Positions 17,845 through 25,671 of a stretch of 64,000 nucleotides of DNA are shown in pieces (the stretch's first letter is position 1; every line of letters begins with the position of its first letter). This DNA is from SFEL01 sp964392455. Lineage in GTDB: Bacteria; Bacillota; Clostridia; Christensenellales; CAG-138. The stretch covers positions 1 to 64,000 of the forward strand of contig CAYMPG010000001.1 of assembly GCA_964392455.1 (NCBI GenBank), written 5' to 3'. Both the position numbers and the translations under genes were made by a program. The notes beneath the pieces are model-generated. The model did not search any database, was not told the DNA's origin, and saw nothing but the letters and a program-made list of their open reading frames with translations.

Positions 17845-18015
17845 ATGGAATACAGGGAATACATTCTTACCCGCATAGAATCTGACTATGCATACCTTAA
17901 GCGCACAGATGTGCCCTGCGAGGAGGAATTATTCATCGCAAGGGCGCTGCTGCCGCCTGAGGCGGATGAAGGAAGCCGCCTAAAGTATGAAATGCTGGAA
18001 TACACCCTGATCTGA
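17845..18015 (+). CDS. Small hypothetical protein (56 aa)
   Basis: A 56-residue, charged, probably helical protein starting MEYREYILTRIESDYAYL. It has a clear ribosome binding site (GGGAGGA, 6-7 bases ahead) and follows the MBL-fold gene closely, ending just before a terminator, so it is likely translated as the second gene of that operon. I do not recognise a family. There is no signal peptide or membrane segment. Confidence 0.6.
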   Translation: MEYREYILTRIESDYAYLKRTDVPCEEELFIARALLPPEADEGSRLKYEMLEYTLI

Positions 18016-18026
18016 TAAAAACATAA

Positions 18027-18057
18027 ATGGCCCCATACAGTGCGTATGGGGCCATGC
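18027..18057. terminator. Bidirectional terminator between convergent genes
   Basis: atggccccatac and gtatggggccat form a 12-bp stem with a five-base loop, between the small gene and pepT. Confidence 0.8.
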
Positions 18058-18065
18058 TTATATGA

Positions 18066-19274
18066 TTACTTTGCGAAGCTCTCTGCAAGGGAGATAATAA
18101 CATCCACCATCTTTTCAAGGCTGCTTACAGGTATCCATTCCCGTACACCGTGGAAATTGTATCCGCCGGTGGCAATATTGGGGCAGGGAAGCCCATCCCA
18201 TGAAAGGCGGGCGCCATCTGTGCCGCCGCGGATGGGTATTATCCTTGGGGCAACTCCGTTTGCACGGAATGCTTCCTCAGCCCGGGAGATAAGGTGCATA
18301 TGGGGCAGCAGCTTTTCTTTCATGTTGTAATAGCTGTCTCGAATTATGGCGGTGGCCGTGCCGGGTCCATAGCGGCGGTTTATTTCCTCTGCGGCGGCCT
18401 TAAGCTGCTCCTTGCGGCGCTCAAAGGCGGCCATATCATGATCGCGTATCAGGTAGTGAAGGTCTGTTTCCACAGCGCTGCCGGATATGGTGTGCAGATG
18501 GAAGAAGCCCTCGTAGCCCTCTGTCTTTTCGCATACCTCGTCAGGGGGCAGCAGGGCGTTAAGCTCCATGGCAACGGTGATGGCATTTACCATCACGCCC
18601 TTTGCGTGGCCGGGGTGAACGCCTATGCCCTTTACTGATACCACGGCATTGGCTGCATTAAAGTTTTCGTATTCTATTTCGCCTATGGGGCCACCATCCA
18701 CAGTGTAGGCAAATTCGCAGCCCAGTTCCTCCACATTCAGCCCGTCCGTACCGGCGCCTATTTCCTCATCGGTGGTGAATACTGCACGTATCTCGCCATG
18801 GGGTTTGTGGCTGGATGCCATTTTTTCCAGTGCGGCCATTATTTCGGCTATGCCCGCCTTGTCGTCGGCACCGAGAAGGGTGCTGCCGTCGGTTACGATT
18901 ATCTCCTTGCCCACATATTCCTCAAGGCCGGGGCAGAGGGCCTCATTAAGGGATACGGTATCTGAAAGCTTCAGCTCGCCACCCTGGTAGGTGATGATAG
19001 AGGGGTTGATACCATTGCCCGGAGCATCGGGAGAAGTATCCATGTGGGCAATGAGGCCTATCACGGGAATGGGGGCGCTTGTATTGGCCGCAAGGGTGCC
19101 TGTTACGTTGCCACAGTCATCCATATGAATGTCCTTAAGGCCGATGGCCTCCATCTCCTCCATGAGAACCTTGCCCAGCAGCTTCTGGCTCTGGGTGGAG
19201 GGGGAGGTGTCAGAATCAAATGCAGATGAGGTATCGTAGGATACGTATTTCAGGAAGCGTTGGGTGGCAGTCAT
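18066..19274 (-). CDS. pepT: Peptidase T (tripeptide aminopeptidase)
   Basis: A 402-residue M20-family zinc peptidase that removes the N-terminal residue of tripeptides in the cytoplasm. The metal and catalytic residues are seen in LIAHMDTSPDAPG, LLGADDKAGIAE and FTTDEEIGAGTD; a dimerisation domain follows and the terminal IPIRGGTDGARLS segment is typical. The ATG at 19274 has AAGGAGAGC upstream and aligns with the family; the frame is open further upstream without signals. It is a single gene with its terminator shared with the convergent operon. Confidence 0.95.
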   Translation of the reverse strand: MTATQRFLKYVSYDTSSAFDSDTSPSTQSQKLLGKVLMEEMEAIGLKDIHMDDCGNVTGTLAANTSAPIPVIGLIAHMDTSPDAPGNGINPSIITYQGGELKLSDTVSLNEALCPGLEEYVGKEIIVTDGSTLLGADDKAGIAEIMAALEKMASSHKPHGEIRAVFTTDEEIGAGTDGLNVEELGCEFAYTVDGGPIGEIEYENFNAANAVVSVKGIGVHPGHAKGVMVNAITVAMELNALLPPDEVCEKTEGYEGFFHLHTISGSAVETDLHYLIRDHDMAAFERRKEQLKAAAEEINRRYGPGTATAIIRDSYYNMKEKLLPHMHLISRAEEAFRANGVAPRIIPIRGGTDGARLSWDGLPCPNIATGGYNFHGVREWIPVSSLEKMVDVIISLAESFAK

Positions 19275-19584
19275 ATTGCTCTCCTTTTTTTCTGAGGATG
19301 GACAGGCGGCATTTATGCCGCACCGCACATGCTGATGGTACAATCTTTTTGCATAAAAGTCAATCGCCGAGGGAAAGGCAAATAAGGAAGGTTTATATAT
19401 AATATCTGATATTTGCAGGAACGTGCAGCCTGAGAACACTGGCTGGAAGTGAAAAGGTGACGAGCATAAATATGCACAGAATCATGCATGAATAATCACA
19501 GATAAATTTAGGAATTTTACCTGCCGTCCGCTACATAGCCCATGGGGCAGGGACAGGAGCGAAATAAAAATTTTGAGAAAAGTG
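19275..19584. other. Intergenic region upstream of pepT
   Basis: About 310 bases between the divergent pepT and the attenuated ABC operon. It is AT-richer than its surroundings and must hold the leftward pepT promoter. I see no gene or repeat in it. Confidence 0.5.
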
Positions 19585-19613
19585 TTGACACGGGCGGGAT
19601 TTGGTAGTAAAGT
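19585..19613 (+). promoter_or_regulatory. Promoter of the attenuated aromatic-type ABC operon
   Basis: Perfect TTGACA at 19585-19590, 17-base spacer, TAAAGT at 19608-19613. Transcription would start near 19620, about 25 bases before the leader-peptide ATG and about 210 bases before the lipoprotein gene. Confidence 0.75.
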
Positions 19614-19645
19614 ATCCCCAGCGATAAAGAAAGGAGACAGCAGCG

Positions 19646-19735
19646 ATGATGAACACCCGCTTTGTATTTGCAGGCTACATTTACTTTTACTTTTATGCAA
19701 ATAAAGTAGGGGTTTTGAGTGCTGCACAAAAATAA
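19646..19735 (+). CDS. Aromatic-rich leader peptide (29 aa) of a probable attenuator
   Basis: A 29-codon frame with a good ribosome binding site (AAAGGAG, nine bases ahead). The peptide reads MMNTRFVFAGYIYFYFYANK then VGVLSAAQK. Residues 11-17 are Y-I-Y-F-Y-F-Y, and Phe is also at 6 and 8: eight aromatic residues of 29, six of them in seven consecutive codons. It lies between a strong promoter and an intrinsic terminator, with an importer of the TrpX-type family downstream. This is the classic architecture of ribosome-mediated attenuation, sensing charged tRNA-Tyr and/or tRNA-Phe. The peptide probably has no function of its own. Translation and regulation are inferred. Confidence 0.75.
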   Translation: MMNTRFVFAGYIYFYFYANKVGVLSAAQK

Positions 19736-19760
19736 AAAAGGCCACTCCAAGGAGTTACCT

Positions 19761-19797
19761 AAGGGCTGCACGAAAGACCTCGTGCAGCCCTTTATAT
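19761..19797 (+). terminator. Attenuator terminator upstream of the ABC lipoprotein gene
   Basis: A 13-bp stem aagggctgcacga (19761-19773) / tcgtgcagccctt (19780-19792), loop aagacc, then a T/A-rich run. It lies 26 bases after the leader-peptide stop and 32 bases before the lipoprotein ATG, so it can only control read-through into the operon. Confidence 0.85.
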
Positions 19798-19828
19798 ATT
19801 ATTTTAAGTTTTTCAGGAGGAAATCACA

Positions 19829-20779
19829 ATGAAAAAGGTTATTGCAATCATGATGATGGCAGCCATGCTGCTGGGTATGTGCGGCTGTGCCGCAGAGAGC
19901 GAAAGTTATACCGTGGGCATATGTCAGCTTGTGCAGCACACTGCGCTGGATGCTGCCACGCAGGGCTTCAAGGATGTGCTTACAGAGCAGCTTGGGGACA
20001 GCGTGGTCATAGAGGAGGCGAATGCCTCAAATGATATTCCCACCTGCGCTACCATCTGCAACGGCTTCGTAGCATCTGATGTGGATTTGATAATGGCAAA
20101 CGCCACCCCCGCCCTTCAGGCCGCCGTTGCCGCTACAAACAGCATACCGGTGCTGGGCACCTCGGTTACAGAATACGGTGTTGCCCTGGGCATAGATGAT
20201 TTCACCGGCGTGGTGGGCACCAATGTATCCGGCACCTCAGACCTTGCCCCGCTGGATCAGCAGGCTGCAATGATTACAGAGCTGCTGCCCGATGCAAAGA
20301 CCGTGGGCATACTGTACTGCTCCGCCGAGGCAAATTCAGTATACCAGGCGGATGTGGTAAAGGGCTGCCTTGAGGCTGAGGGCATTACGGTAAACGTATA
20401 CACCTTCGCAGATTCCAATGATATTGCCGCTGTTACCACCAGCGCCTGCTCCGAGTGCGATGCCCTGTACATTCCCACTGACAACACGGCTGCATCCTGC
20501 GCCGAGTCTATAAACGCAGTGGCGCTGCCCGCAGGCGTACCCATCATTGCAGGCGAGGAGGGCATCTGCACCGGATGCGGCGTGGCAACCCTCAGCATCG
20601 ATTACTATCAGCTTGGCCGTGCCACCGGCGAGATGGCCGTAAAGGTGCTTAAGGGCGAGGCTGATATATCACAGCTTGAAATCGGCTACGCACCCCAGCC
20701 CACCAAGAAGTACAATGCGGATATAGCTTCTCAGCTTGGCATAGAGATTCCCGAGGGTTACACCGCCATAGGCGAATAA
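19829..20779 (+). CDS. ABC transporter substrate-binding lipoprotein (PF04392, TrpX-like)
   Basis: A 316-residue lipoprotein: signal peptide with lipobox GMCGC (Cys about residue 20), then a Rossmann-like two-lobed domain starting YTVGICQLVQHTALDAATQGF, the characteristic opening of the ABC_sub_bind family that includes the tryptophan transporter protein TrpX. Other hallmarks are IMANATPALQAAVAAT and DALYIPTDNTAAS. It delivers substrate to the permease encoded downstream. The Tyr/Phe-coded leader suggests an aromatic amino acid ligand, which is an inference. Ribosome binding site CAGGAGGAAA. Confidence 0.9.
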   Translation: MKKVIAIMMMAAMLLGMCGCAAESESYTVGICQLVQHTALDAATQGFKDVLTEQLGDSVVIEEANASNDIPTCATICNGFVASDVDLIMANATPALQAAVAATNSIPVLGTSVTEYGVALGIDDFTGVVGTNVSGTSDLAPLDQQAAMITELLPDAKTVGILYCSAEANSVYQADVVKGCLEAEGITVNVYTFADSNDIAAVTTSACSECDALYIPTDNTAASCAESINAVALPAGVPIIAGEEGICTGCGVATLSIDYYQLGRATGEMAVKVLKGEADISQLEIGYAPQPTKKYNADIASQLGIEIPEGYTAIGE

Positions 20780-20802
20780 CACACTAAGAAAAACACACAA
20801 TA

Positions 20803-20833
20803 CCGCCCCGGCGTGCGGATTATTCCGGGGCGG
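20803..20833 (+). repeat. GC-rich hairpin after the binding-protein gene
   Basis: ccgccccgg (20803-20811) pairs with ccggggcgg (20825-20833). With no T-tract it is more likely an mRNA-stabilising or partial-stop element between the lipoprotein and permease genes. Confidence 0.6.
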
Positions 20834-20856
20834 GGAGAGCATAGAGGATATTTACC

Positions 20857-21810
20857 ATGAATACGGCAATATGTCTGGCGCTGCCCAGCATAGGAAATCT
20901 TATATCACGTATGCCCGGCGGCATAGCTCAGGGCGTGCTCTGGGGAATAATGGCCCTGGGCCTGTACATAACCTTCAGGCTGCTGGATATAGCAGACCTT
21001 ACTGTGGATGGCTCCTTTGCCACAGGGGGCGCAGTGGCCGTAATGCTGATACTGGCAGGATGGCCTGCCTGGGCGGCGGCTCTGGCCGCAATGGCGGCAG
21101 GAGCATTGGCTGGAATGTGCACAGGGCTATTGCATACCAGAATGGGCATCCCCGCAATACTTTCAGGAATACTTACCCAGTTTGCCCTGTATTCCATAAA
21201 CCTTCGCATAATGGGCATGGCGGCAAATAAATCTGCCAATCCCGATGCATACCGGCTGCTGATAAGCATGAGGAGCATACCGGAGGCCATATTAAAGGGA
21301 ATCATCATAGCGGCGGCGCTGGTGGCGGTAATGTACTGGTACTTTGGCACTGAGCAGGGCTCCGCCATACGCTCCACAGGGTCAAATCCTGCAATGAGCA
21401 GGGCGCAGGGCATAAATACCGATAATATGAAGCTCATCGGCCTTGCCCTGTCAAATGGCATAGTGGCCTTTGCAGGGGCGCTTATGGCCCAATATCAGGG
21501 CTTTGCAGATGTAAACATGGGGCGTGGCTCCATAGTGATTGGCCTTGCCGCAATAATAATAGGCGAGGTGATATGCGATGGGCTGTTCAGCAAGGGGTGC
21601 AGCTTCTGGGTAAAGCTGAGCTTCGTGGCGCTGGGCGGCATAGTGTACTACCTGGTAATGGTGGTGATACTCTGGCTCAAGCTGGATCCCAATGACCTTA
21701 AGCTGTTCACAGCGCTGATAGTTGCAGTATTTCTGGCGGTGCCAAATATTCAGGCCCGGGCAAAGCATTCCTTCAGGGGTGCCGCCCGGCCGGGAGCAAA
21801 AGGAGAATGA
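20857..21810 (+). CDS. ABC transporter permease (PF04392-associated type, TrpY-like)
   Basis: A 317-residue membrane protein with about eight to nine helices. The stretch ITFRLLDIADLTVDGSFATG is the conserved membrane motif of the permeases that accompany PF04392 binding proteins, and IRSTGSNPAMSRAQGINTD is the cytoplasmic coupling region of the BPD_transp_2 family. It would act as a homodimer because no second permease is present. The ATG is preceded by AGAGGAT. Its end overlaps the ribosome binding site of the ATPase gene. Confidence 0.9.
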   Translation: MNTAICLALPSIGNLISRMPGGIAQGVLWGIMALGLYITFRLLDIADLTVDGSFATGGAVAVMLILAGWPAWAAALAAMAAGALAGMCTGLLHTRMGIPAILSGILTQFALYSINLRIMGMAANKSANPDAYRLLISMRSIPEAILKGIIIAAALVAVMYWYFGTEQGSAIRSTGSNPAMSRAQGINTDNMKLIGLALSNGIVAFAGALMAQYQGFADVNMGRGSIVIGLAAIIIGEVICDGLFSKGCSFWVKLSFVALGGIVYYLVMVVILWLKLDPNDLKLFTALIVAVFLAVPNIQARAKHSFRGAARPGAKGE

Positions 21811-21814
21811 TACC

Positions 21815-22621
21815 ATGCTGATACTCAAGGATATATGTAAGACCTTCAACCGGGGCACTATAAATGAAAAGGCTGCACTGTCATCATTGTCACTGCACCT
21901 TAAGCCGGGGGACTTTGTAACGGTAATAGGCGGAAATGGCGCAGGCAAATCCACCATGCTGAATGCCGTTGCAGGGGTATGGCCTGTGGACAGCGGAAGC
22001 ATCATAATAGATGGCGAGGATGTTACAAATCAGAGTGAGCACAGGCGGGCGGCCCATATAGGCAGGGTATTTCAGGACCCCATGATGGGCACTGCGCCAA
22101 ATATGCAGATAGAGGAAAACCTTGCCCTTGCCCTCCGCAGAGGCCAGCGCCGCACCCTGCGCTGGGGCGTTACAGACAGGGAGCGGCAGGAATACAGAGA
22201 GCGACTCAGCAGCCTTGGCCTTGGCCTTGAGGACAGGATGACCGCAAAGGTGGGGCTGCTTTCAGGCGGCCAGCGTCAGGCTCTTACGCTGCTCATGGCA
22301 TCGCTGCAAAAGCCAAAGCTGCTGCTGTTGGATGAGCACACCGCTGCGCTGGATCCTGCCACCGCCGCAAAGGTGCTGGCCCTGTCGGATGAGCTGATAC
22401 AGCGGGATAACCTTACTGCCATGATGATAACCCATAATATGAAGGACGCCATAGAGCATGGCACCCGCCTGATAATGATGGACCAGGGCAGGATAATACT
22501 TGACGTGGAGGGCGAGGAAAAGAAACGCCTTACCAGGCAGGACCTTATGAATAAATTCGTAGAGCTTGCAGGCAGCTCCGTGGAATCAGACAGGATGCTC
22601 CTGTACAGGCACAGCGCATAG
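21815..22621 (+). CDS. ABC transporter ATP-binding protein (TrpZ-like)
   Basis: A 268-residue ATPase with Walker A GGNGAGKSTMLN (about residue 41), Q-loop VFQDPMMGTAP, signature LSGGQRQALTLLMA, Walker B LLLLDEHTAALD and H-loop MITHNM. DEHTAALD in place of the usual DEPTxGLD is typical of this uncharacterised aromatic-type subgroup. The true start is ATG 21815 with AAAGGAGAA upstream; an open stretch before it overlaps the permease. Last gene of the attenuated operon. Confidence 0.92.
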   Translation: MLILKDICKTFNRGTINEKAALSSLSLHLKPGDFVTVIGGNGAGKSTMLNAVAGVWPVDSGSIIIDGEDVTNQSEHRRAAHIGRVFQDPMMGTAPNMQIEENLALALRRGQRRTLRWGVTDRERQEYRERLSSLGLGLEDRMTAKVGLLSGGQRQALTLLMASLQKPKLLLLDEHTAALDPATAAKVLALSDELIQRDNLTAMMITHNMKDAIEHGTRLIMMDQGRIILDVEGEEKKRLTRQDLMNKFVELAGSSVESDRMLLYRHSA

Positions 22622-22632
22622 CATTGCTAAGA

Positions 22633-22665
22633 TAAAAGCTCCCCAATATGGGGAGCTTTTATTTT
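22633..22665. terminator. Bidirectional terminator between ABC operon and psuG
   Basis: aaaagctcccc / ggggagctttt, 11-bp stem with five-base loop and flanking A/T tracts. Confidence 0.88.
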
Positions 22666-22682
22666 ATATGGTAATGGTACTG

Positions 22683-23603
22683 TTAGGAGAGCTTGCTGAA
22701 TTCCACGGCGATGCGGGAAGCAACACGGGCGTTGTTATAGGCAAGCTCCAAATTGGAGGCAAAGGATACGCCGTCAGTCATGTCCTTAATGTGGGAAAGG
22801 AGGAAGGGGGTGGTGTCCTTACCACGGATGCCCTGCTCCTTGGCCAGCTTAAGGGCGTTGTTGATGACGGTTTCCATCTCGTCAAAATCCAGCTCGAACT
22901 CTTCGGGGATGGGGTTGGCAATAAGTGCGCCGCCTTCCAGGCCCAGATTCCACTTGGTCTTGAGGATGCGGGCAATCTCGTTGGCGTCCTTGGCGCTGTA
23001 GTCCACCTTGTAGCCGCTCTTACGGCAGTAGAAGGCGGGGAAATCCTCGGTATCAACGCCTATTACAGGCACGCCCATGGTCTCAAGGTATTCAAGGGTA
23101 AGGCCTATATCAAGCAGGGATTTTGCGCCTGCGCCGATAACTGCAACGGGGGTATGGGCCAGCTCCTGAAGGTCTGCGCTGATGTCCATGGTCTCGGTGG
23201 CGCCACGGTGTACGCCGCCTATGCCGCCGGTGGCGAAGATGGGGATGCCGGCCATTGCGGCTATCATCATGGTGGTGGCAACGGTGGTAGCGCCGGTCTT
23301 ACCGGTGGCAAGATACACGGCCACGTCACGACGGCTTACCTTGCCTACGTTTTCCGCTTTGCACATGATATCCAGCTCATCGGAGGTAAGGCCCACCTTG
23401 AGCTTGCCGCCGATGATGGCGGTGGTGGCAGGTATGGCGCCCTCGCTGCGGACTATTTCTTCTACCTTATGGGCAAATTCCACGTTCTGAGGGAAGGGCA
23501 TGCCGTGGCTGAGTATGGTGCTCTCAAGGGCAACCACAGGACGGCCCTGGTCGATGGCCTGCTGGATCTCGGGGGTAACGCTGAGATAGTCTTTCATAGT
23601 CAT
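22683..23603 (-). CDS. psuG: Pseudouridine-5'-phosphate glycosidase
   Basis: A 306-residue enzyme that splits pseudouridine 5'-phosphate to uracil and ribose 5-phosphate, working with PsuK. Family hallmarks: VVALESTILSHGMPFPQN, AIIGGKLKVGLTSDEL, NVGKVSRRDVAVYLATGKTGATT, FATGGIGGVHRGATETMDIS and GAKSLLDIGLTLEYLETMGV, covering nearly the whole length. The ATG has AGAGGAT upstream and lies five bases after the psuK stop. Several regions use GC-ending codons more than the neighbours, suggesting fairly high expression. Confidence 0.96.
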   Translation of the reverse strand: MTMKDYLSVTPEIQQAIDQGRPVVALESTILSHGMPFPQNVEFAHKVEEIVRSEGAIPATTAIIGGKLKVGLTSDELDIMCKAENVGKVSRRDVAVYLATGKTGATTVATTMMIAAMAGIPIFATGGIGGVHRGATETMDISADLQELAHTPVAVIGAGAKSLLDIGLTLEYLETMGVPVIGVDTEDFPAFYCRKSGYKVDYSAKDANEIARILKTKWNLGLEGGALIANPIPEEFELDFDEMETVINNALKLAKEQGIRGKDTTPFLLSHIKDMTDGVSFASNLELAYNNARVASRIAVEFSKLS

Positions 23604-23608
23604 GGTAT

Positions 23609-24706
23609 TTATCCTCTTTCGGCAATAATTTTTTCTATTATTTCCACGCTCATGCGGGGATTAATAGTATTCTGGTCTGATATTGCTGCTATACCGGCAG
23701 CAAGGGCATAATCAAGGGTGGATGAGATATCCATATCCATAAGGTAGCCATAGGCCACAGCTCCCATAAATGCATCTCCTGCACCGGAGGCATTTATCAC
23801 ATCATCCACAGGGCGCAGCCCACGGGATATTGTGCGGCCCTTTGCATCCATATACAGGCAGCCATCCTGCCCAAGGGATACGAATATGCGCTGCACGCCT
23901 TTGTTTATAAGTATCTCGCAGGCCTTTATGGCTTCATTTTTGCTGCTTACATCATGCTCGCTGAGAACTGCCAGCTCCATAAGATTGGGCTTGAGGGTGT
24001 GTATGCGCCCCACGTAGGGCCTTAGCCGTGCGGCGTAGGCAGAGGAGACCGGGTCGCAAAACAGGGGGATGGAGCTGCCATATGTGAGGGTTATGCCGTC
24101 TATAACCTCCTCAGGCAGGGCAGGGTCGAATACTATCAGCTTTGCGCCCTTTATGACACCTTCACGGCGGCGGATAAACTCCATATTCATATTTTGAAGC
24201 ACCGTCATATCAGACAGGGCAACGTACATTTCCCCGTGATCATCCAGCATGGATATATATGACGAGGAGGAATGGTTTTCCACCACCATGCACTGGCTCA
24301 TATCTATGCCGGCGGCAACGGAATCCTCACGTATCATGCGGCCGTATACATCGTTGCCAAGGGCTGAGATAAGGCGAACGCTGCCTCCCAGGCGGGCAAG
24401 GTTTTCGCAGATATTGCGGGTAACGCCGCCTGAGGATATGTTCATTTTGCCCGGGTTGCTGTCGTGCATTATTATGGGCTTCTTGCTGCGCCCGCAAATA
24501 TCCACATTGGCAGCCCCTATGCCCACTGCATACGGGGAATCGTTTACAAGGTAAATGCGTCCGCCAATGTAGCCCTTCTTTTGCAGGTTTGATATATGCA
24601 CTGCCACAGAGGGCCGGGCGATATTCAGCCGAGCGGCGATCGCGCTCTGCTCTATATCAGGCTGCTGCTTTATTATTTCCAGTATTTCCCGCTCACGATT
24701 GGTCAT
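23609..24706 (-). CDS. psuK: Pseudouridine kinase with N-terminal winged-helix domain
   Basis: A 365-residue PfkB-family kinase. Residues 1-50 are a helix-turn-helix (REILEIIKQQPDIEQSAIAA, then SVAVHISNLQKKGYI). The kinase domain begins AVGIGAANVDICG and ends with the catalytic anion-hole motif NASGAGDAFMGA. It phosphorylates pseudouridine (from RNA turnover) for PsuG. The HTH fusion suggests it may also be a DNA-binding regulator; a palindrome overlaps its own promoter. The ATG has AAGGATGG upstream. No pseudouridine transporter gene is adjacent. Confidence 0.92.
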   Translation of the reverse strand: MTNREREILEIIKQQPDIEQSAIAARLNIARPSVAVHISNLQKKGYIGGRIYLVNDSPYAVGIGAANVDICGRSKKPIIMHDSNPGKMNISSGGVTRNICENLARLGGSVRLISALGNDVYGRMIREDSVAAGIDMSQCMVVENHSSSSYISMLDDHGEMYVALSDMTVLQNMNMEFIRRREGVIKGAKLIVFDPALPEEVIDGITLTYGSSIPLFCDPVSSAYAARLRPYVGRIHTLKPNLMELAVLSEHDVSSKNEAIKACEILINKGVQRIFVSLGQDGCLYMDAKGRTISRGLRPVDDVINASGAGDAFMGAVAYGYLMDMDISSTLDYALAAGIAAISDQNTINPRMSVEIIEKIIAERG

Positions 24707-24739
24707 ATTACGGCCATCCTTTGCAACAAATATTTATGA

Positions 24740-24757
24740 ACTAAATATATGTTTAGT
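24740..24757. promoter_or_regulatory. Palindromic operator candidate at the psuK promoter
   Basis: ACTAAA-N6-TTTAGT, a perfect 6-bp inverted repeat that overlaps the -10 and start region of the leftward psuK promoter. Its placement is that of a repressor site. Confidence 0.55.
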
Positions 24758-24783
24758 ATAGTGTATGATATAGCCCCTGTCAA
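24755..24783 (-). promoter_or_regulatory. Promoter of psuK-psuG
   Basis: On the minus strand TTGACA (24783-24778), a 17-base spacer and TATACT (24760-24755); a near-consensus sigma-A promoter about 50 bases before the psuK ATG. Confidence 0.8.
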
Positions 24784-24885
24784 TACCAATAAGGGGCGAA
24801 AGGTGGCTTTTTTTACAAAAACCATGTGCGGCGGCGGATATGTATGATATGATAAAAAGCGAAGACAAAAAACAGGAGGCAGGCC

Positions 24886-25596
24886 TTGCGGGTACTGGAT
24901 ATTGACCTTGATTTTTTCCTTGCAGATTGTTGCCCGCTGGCTGAGCCGGGCCGGCGGCCCTGCCTTGAGGGGCATGAGCCATGGTCTGAGGAGCAGGTGA
25001 TAGCCTTTCTTGAGGAAAACTGCCGCCTGTCTGCAAATGAGCCTGTGCCGGGCGCAGTATTTGATACCCATGATGGGGCCCTTTTATACTGGCGGGACAG
25101 GCTGAAGGATGGCACGCTTACTGCCCCCTTTCACGTTACCCATGTGGATGCCCATAGCGACCTTGCCATAGGCAGACCCGGCCCCGGCTTTGTGCTGAAC
25201 GGCGTGCTGCCAAGGCTGCTGGATAAAAGGGCGGATATAGAAGGATACTATGAGCAGGGCCAGCTTGATGAGGCCAACTATCTGCTCTTTGCGCTGGCAT
25301 TCAGATGGATAGCGGCGCTGGATAATGTACGCAATCCCAAATCCCGCCCTGATATACCAAGGGATATACTTGCCCCCGGCCGGGAGAACTGCATACAGCT
25401 TACCTCCTTTGCTGCAAGGCTGTTAGAGGAAGTGAATGGCAGGGAGCCGGAGGTGCCCTTTAACGTATATAATGACTACAGAAGCTTTTTGGCGGATATG
25501 CCCTATGATTATGTTACTCTGGCCATATCGCCAAGATATGCTCCTGCCGAGGCGGACAGGCTGGTGCCTGTAATAAGCCGCTACATAAAAATATGA
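24886..25596 (+). CDS. UPF0489 family protein
   Basis: A 236-residue protein beginning VLDIDLDFFLADCC and containing HVTHVDAHSDLAIGRPGPGF; these Asp/His-rich motifs (DIDLDFF, HVDAHSD) are the hallmark of UPF0489, a family resembling the arginase/deacetylase metal-binding fold. The function is unknown; a metal-dependent hydrolase of a urea-like or amide bond is a guess. Translation probably starts at TTG 24886, with CAGGAGGC seven bases ahead. It is divergent from psuK and may form an operon with the next gene 75 bases downstream. Confidence 0.78.
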   Translation: MRVLDIDLDFFLADCCPLAEPGRRPCLEGHEPWSEEQVIAFLEENCRLSANEPVPGAVFDTHDGALLYWRDRLKDGTLTAPFHVTHVDAHSDLAIGRPGPGFVLNGVLPRLLDKRADIEGYYEQGQLDEANYLLFALAFRWIAALDNVRNPKSRPDIPRDILAPGRENCIQLTSFAARLLEEVNGREPEVPFNVYNDYRSFLADMPYDYVTLAISPRYAPAEADRLVPVISRYIKI

Positions 25597-25671
25597 TAAA
25601 CCGGCGGGCAATATCAAAAGGCCCGTATGCAAAGCTGAAGGTATTATTCCCACTATCTACCCGGAGGAAAT

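Noticed and set aside
19620..19830. A T-box or metabolite riboswitch upstream of the 19.8 kb ABC operon
   Set aside because: I could not find the T-box consensus or any riboswitch core I know. The translated aromatic-rich frame plus terminator explains the leader better.
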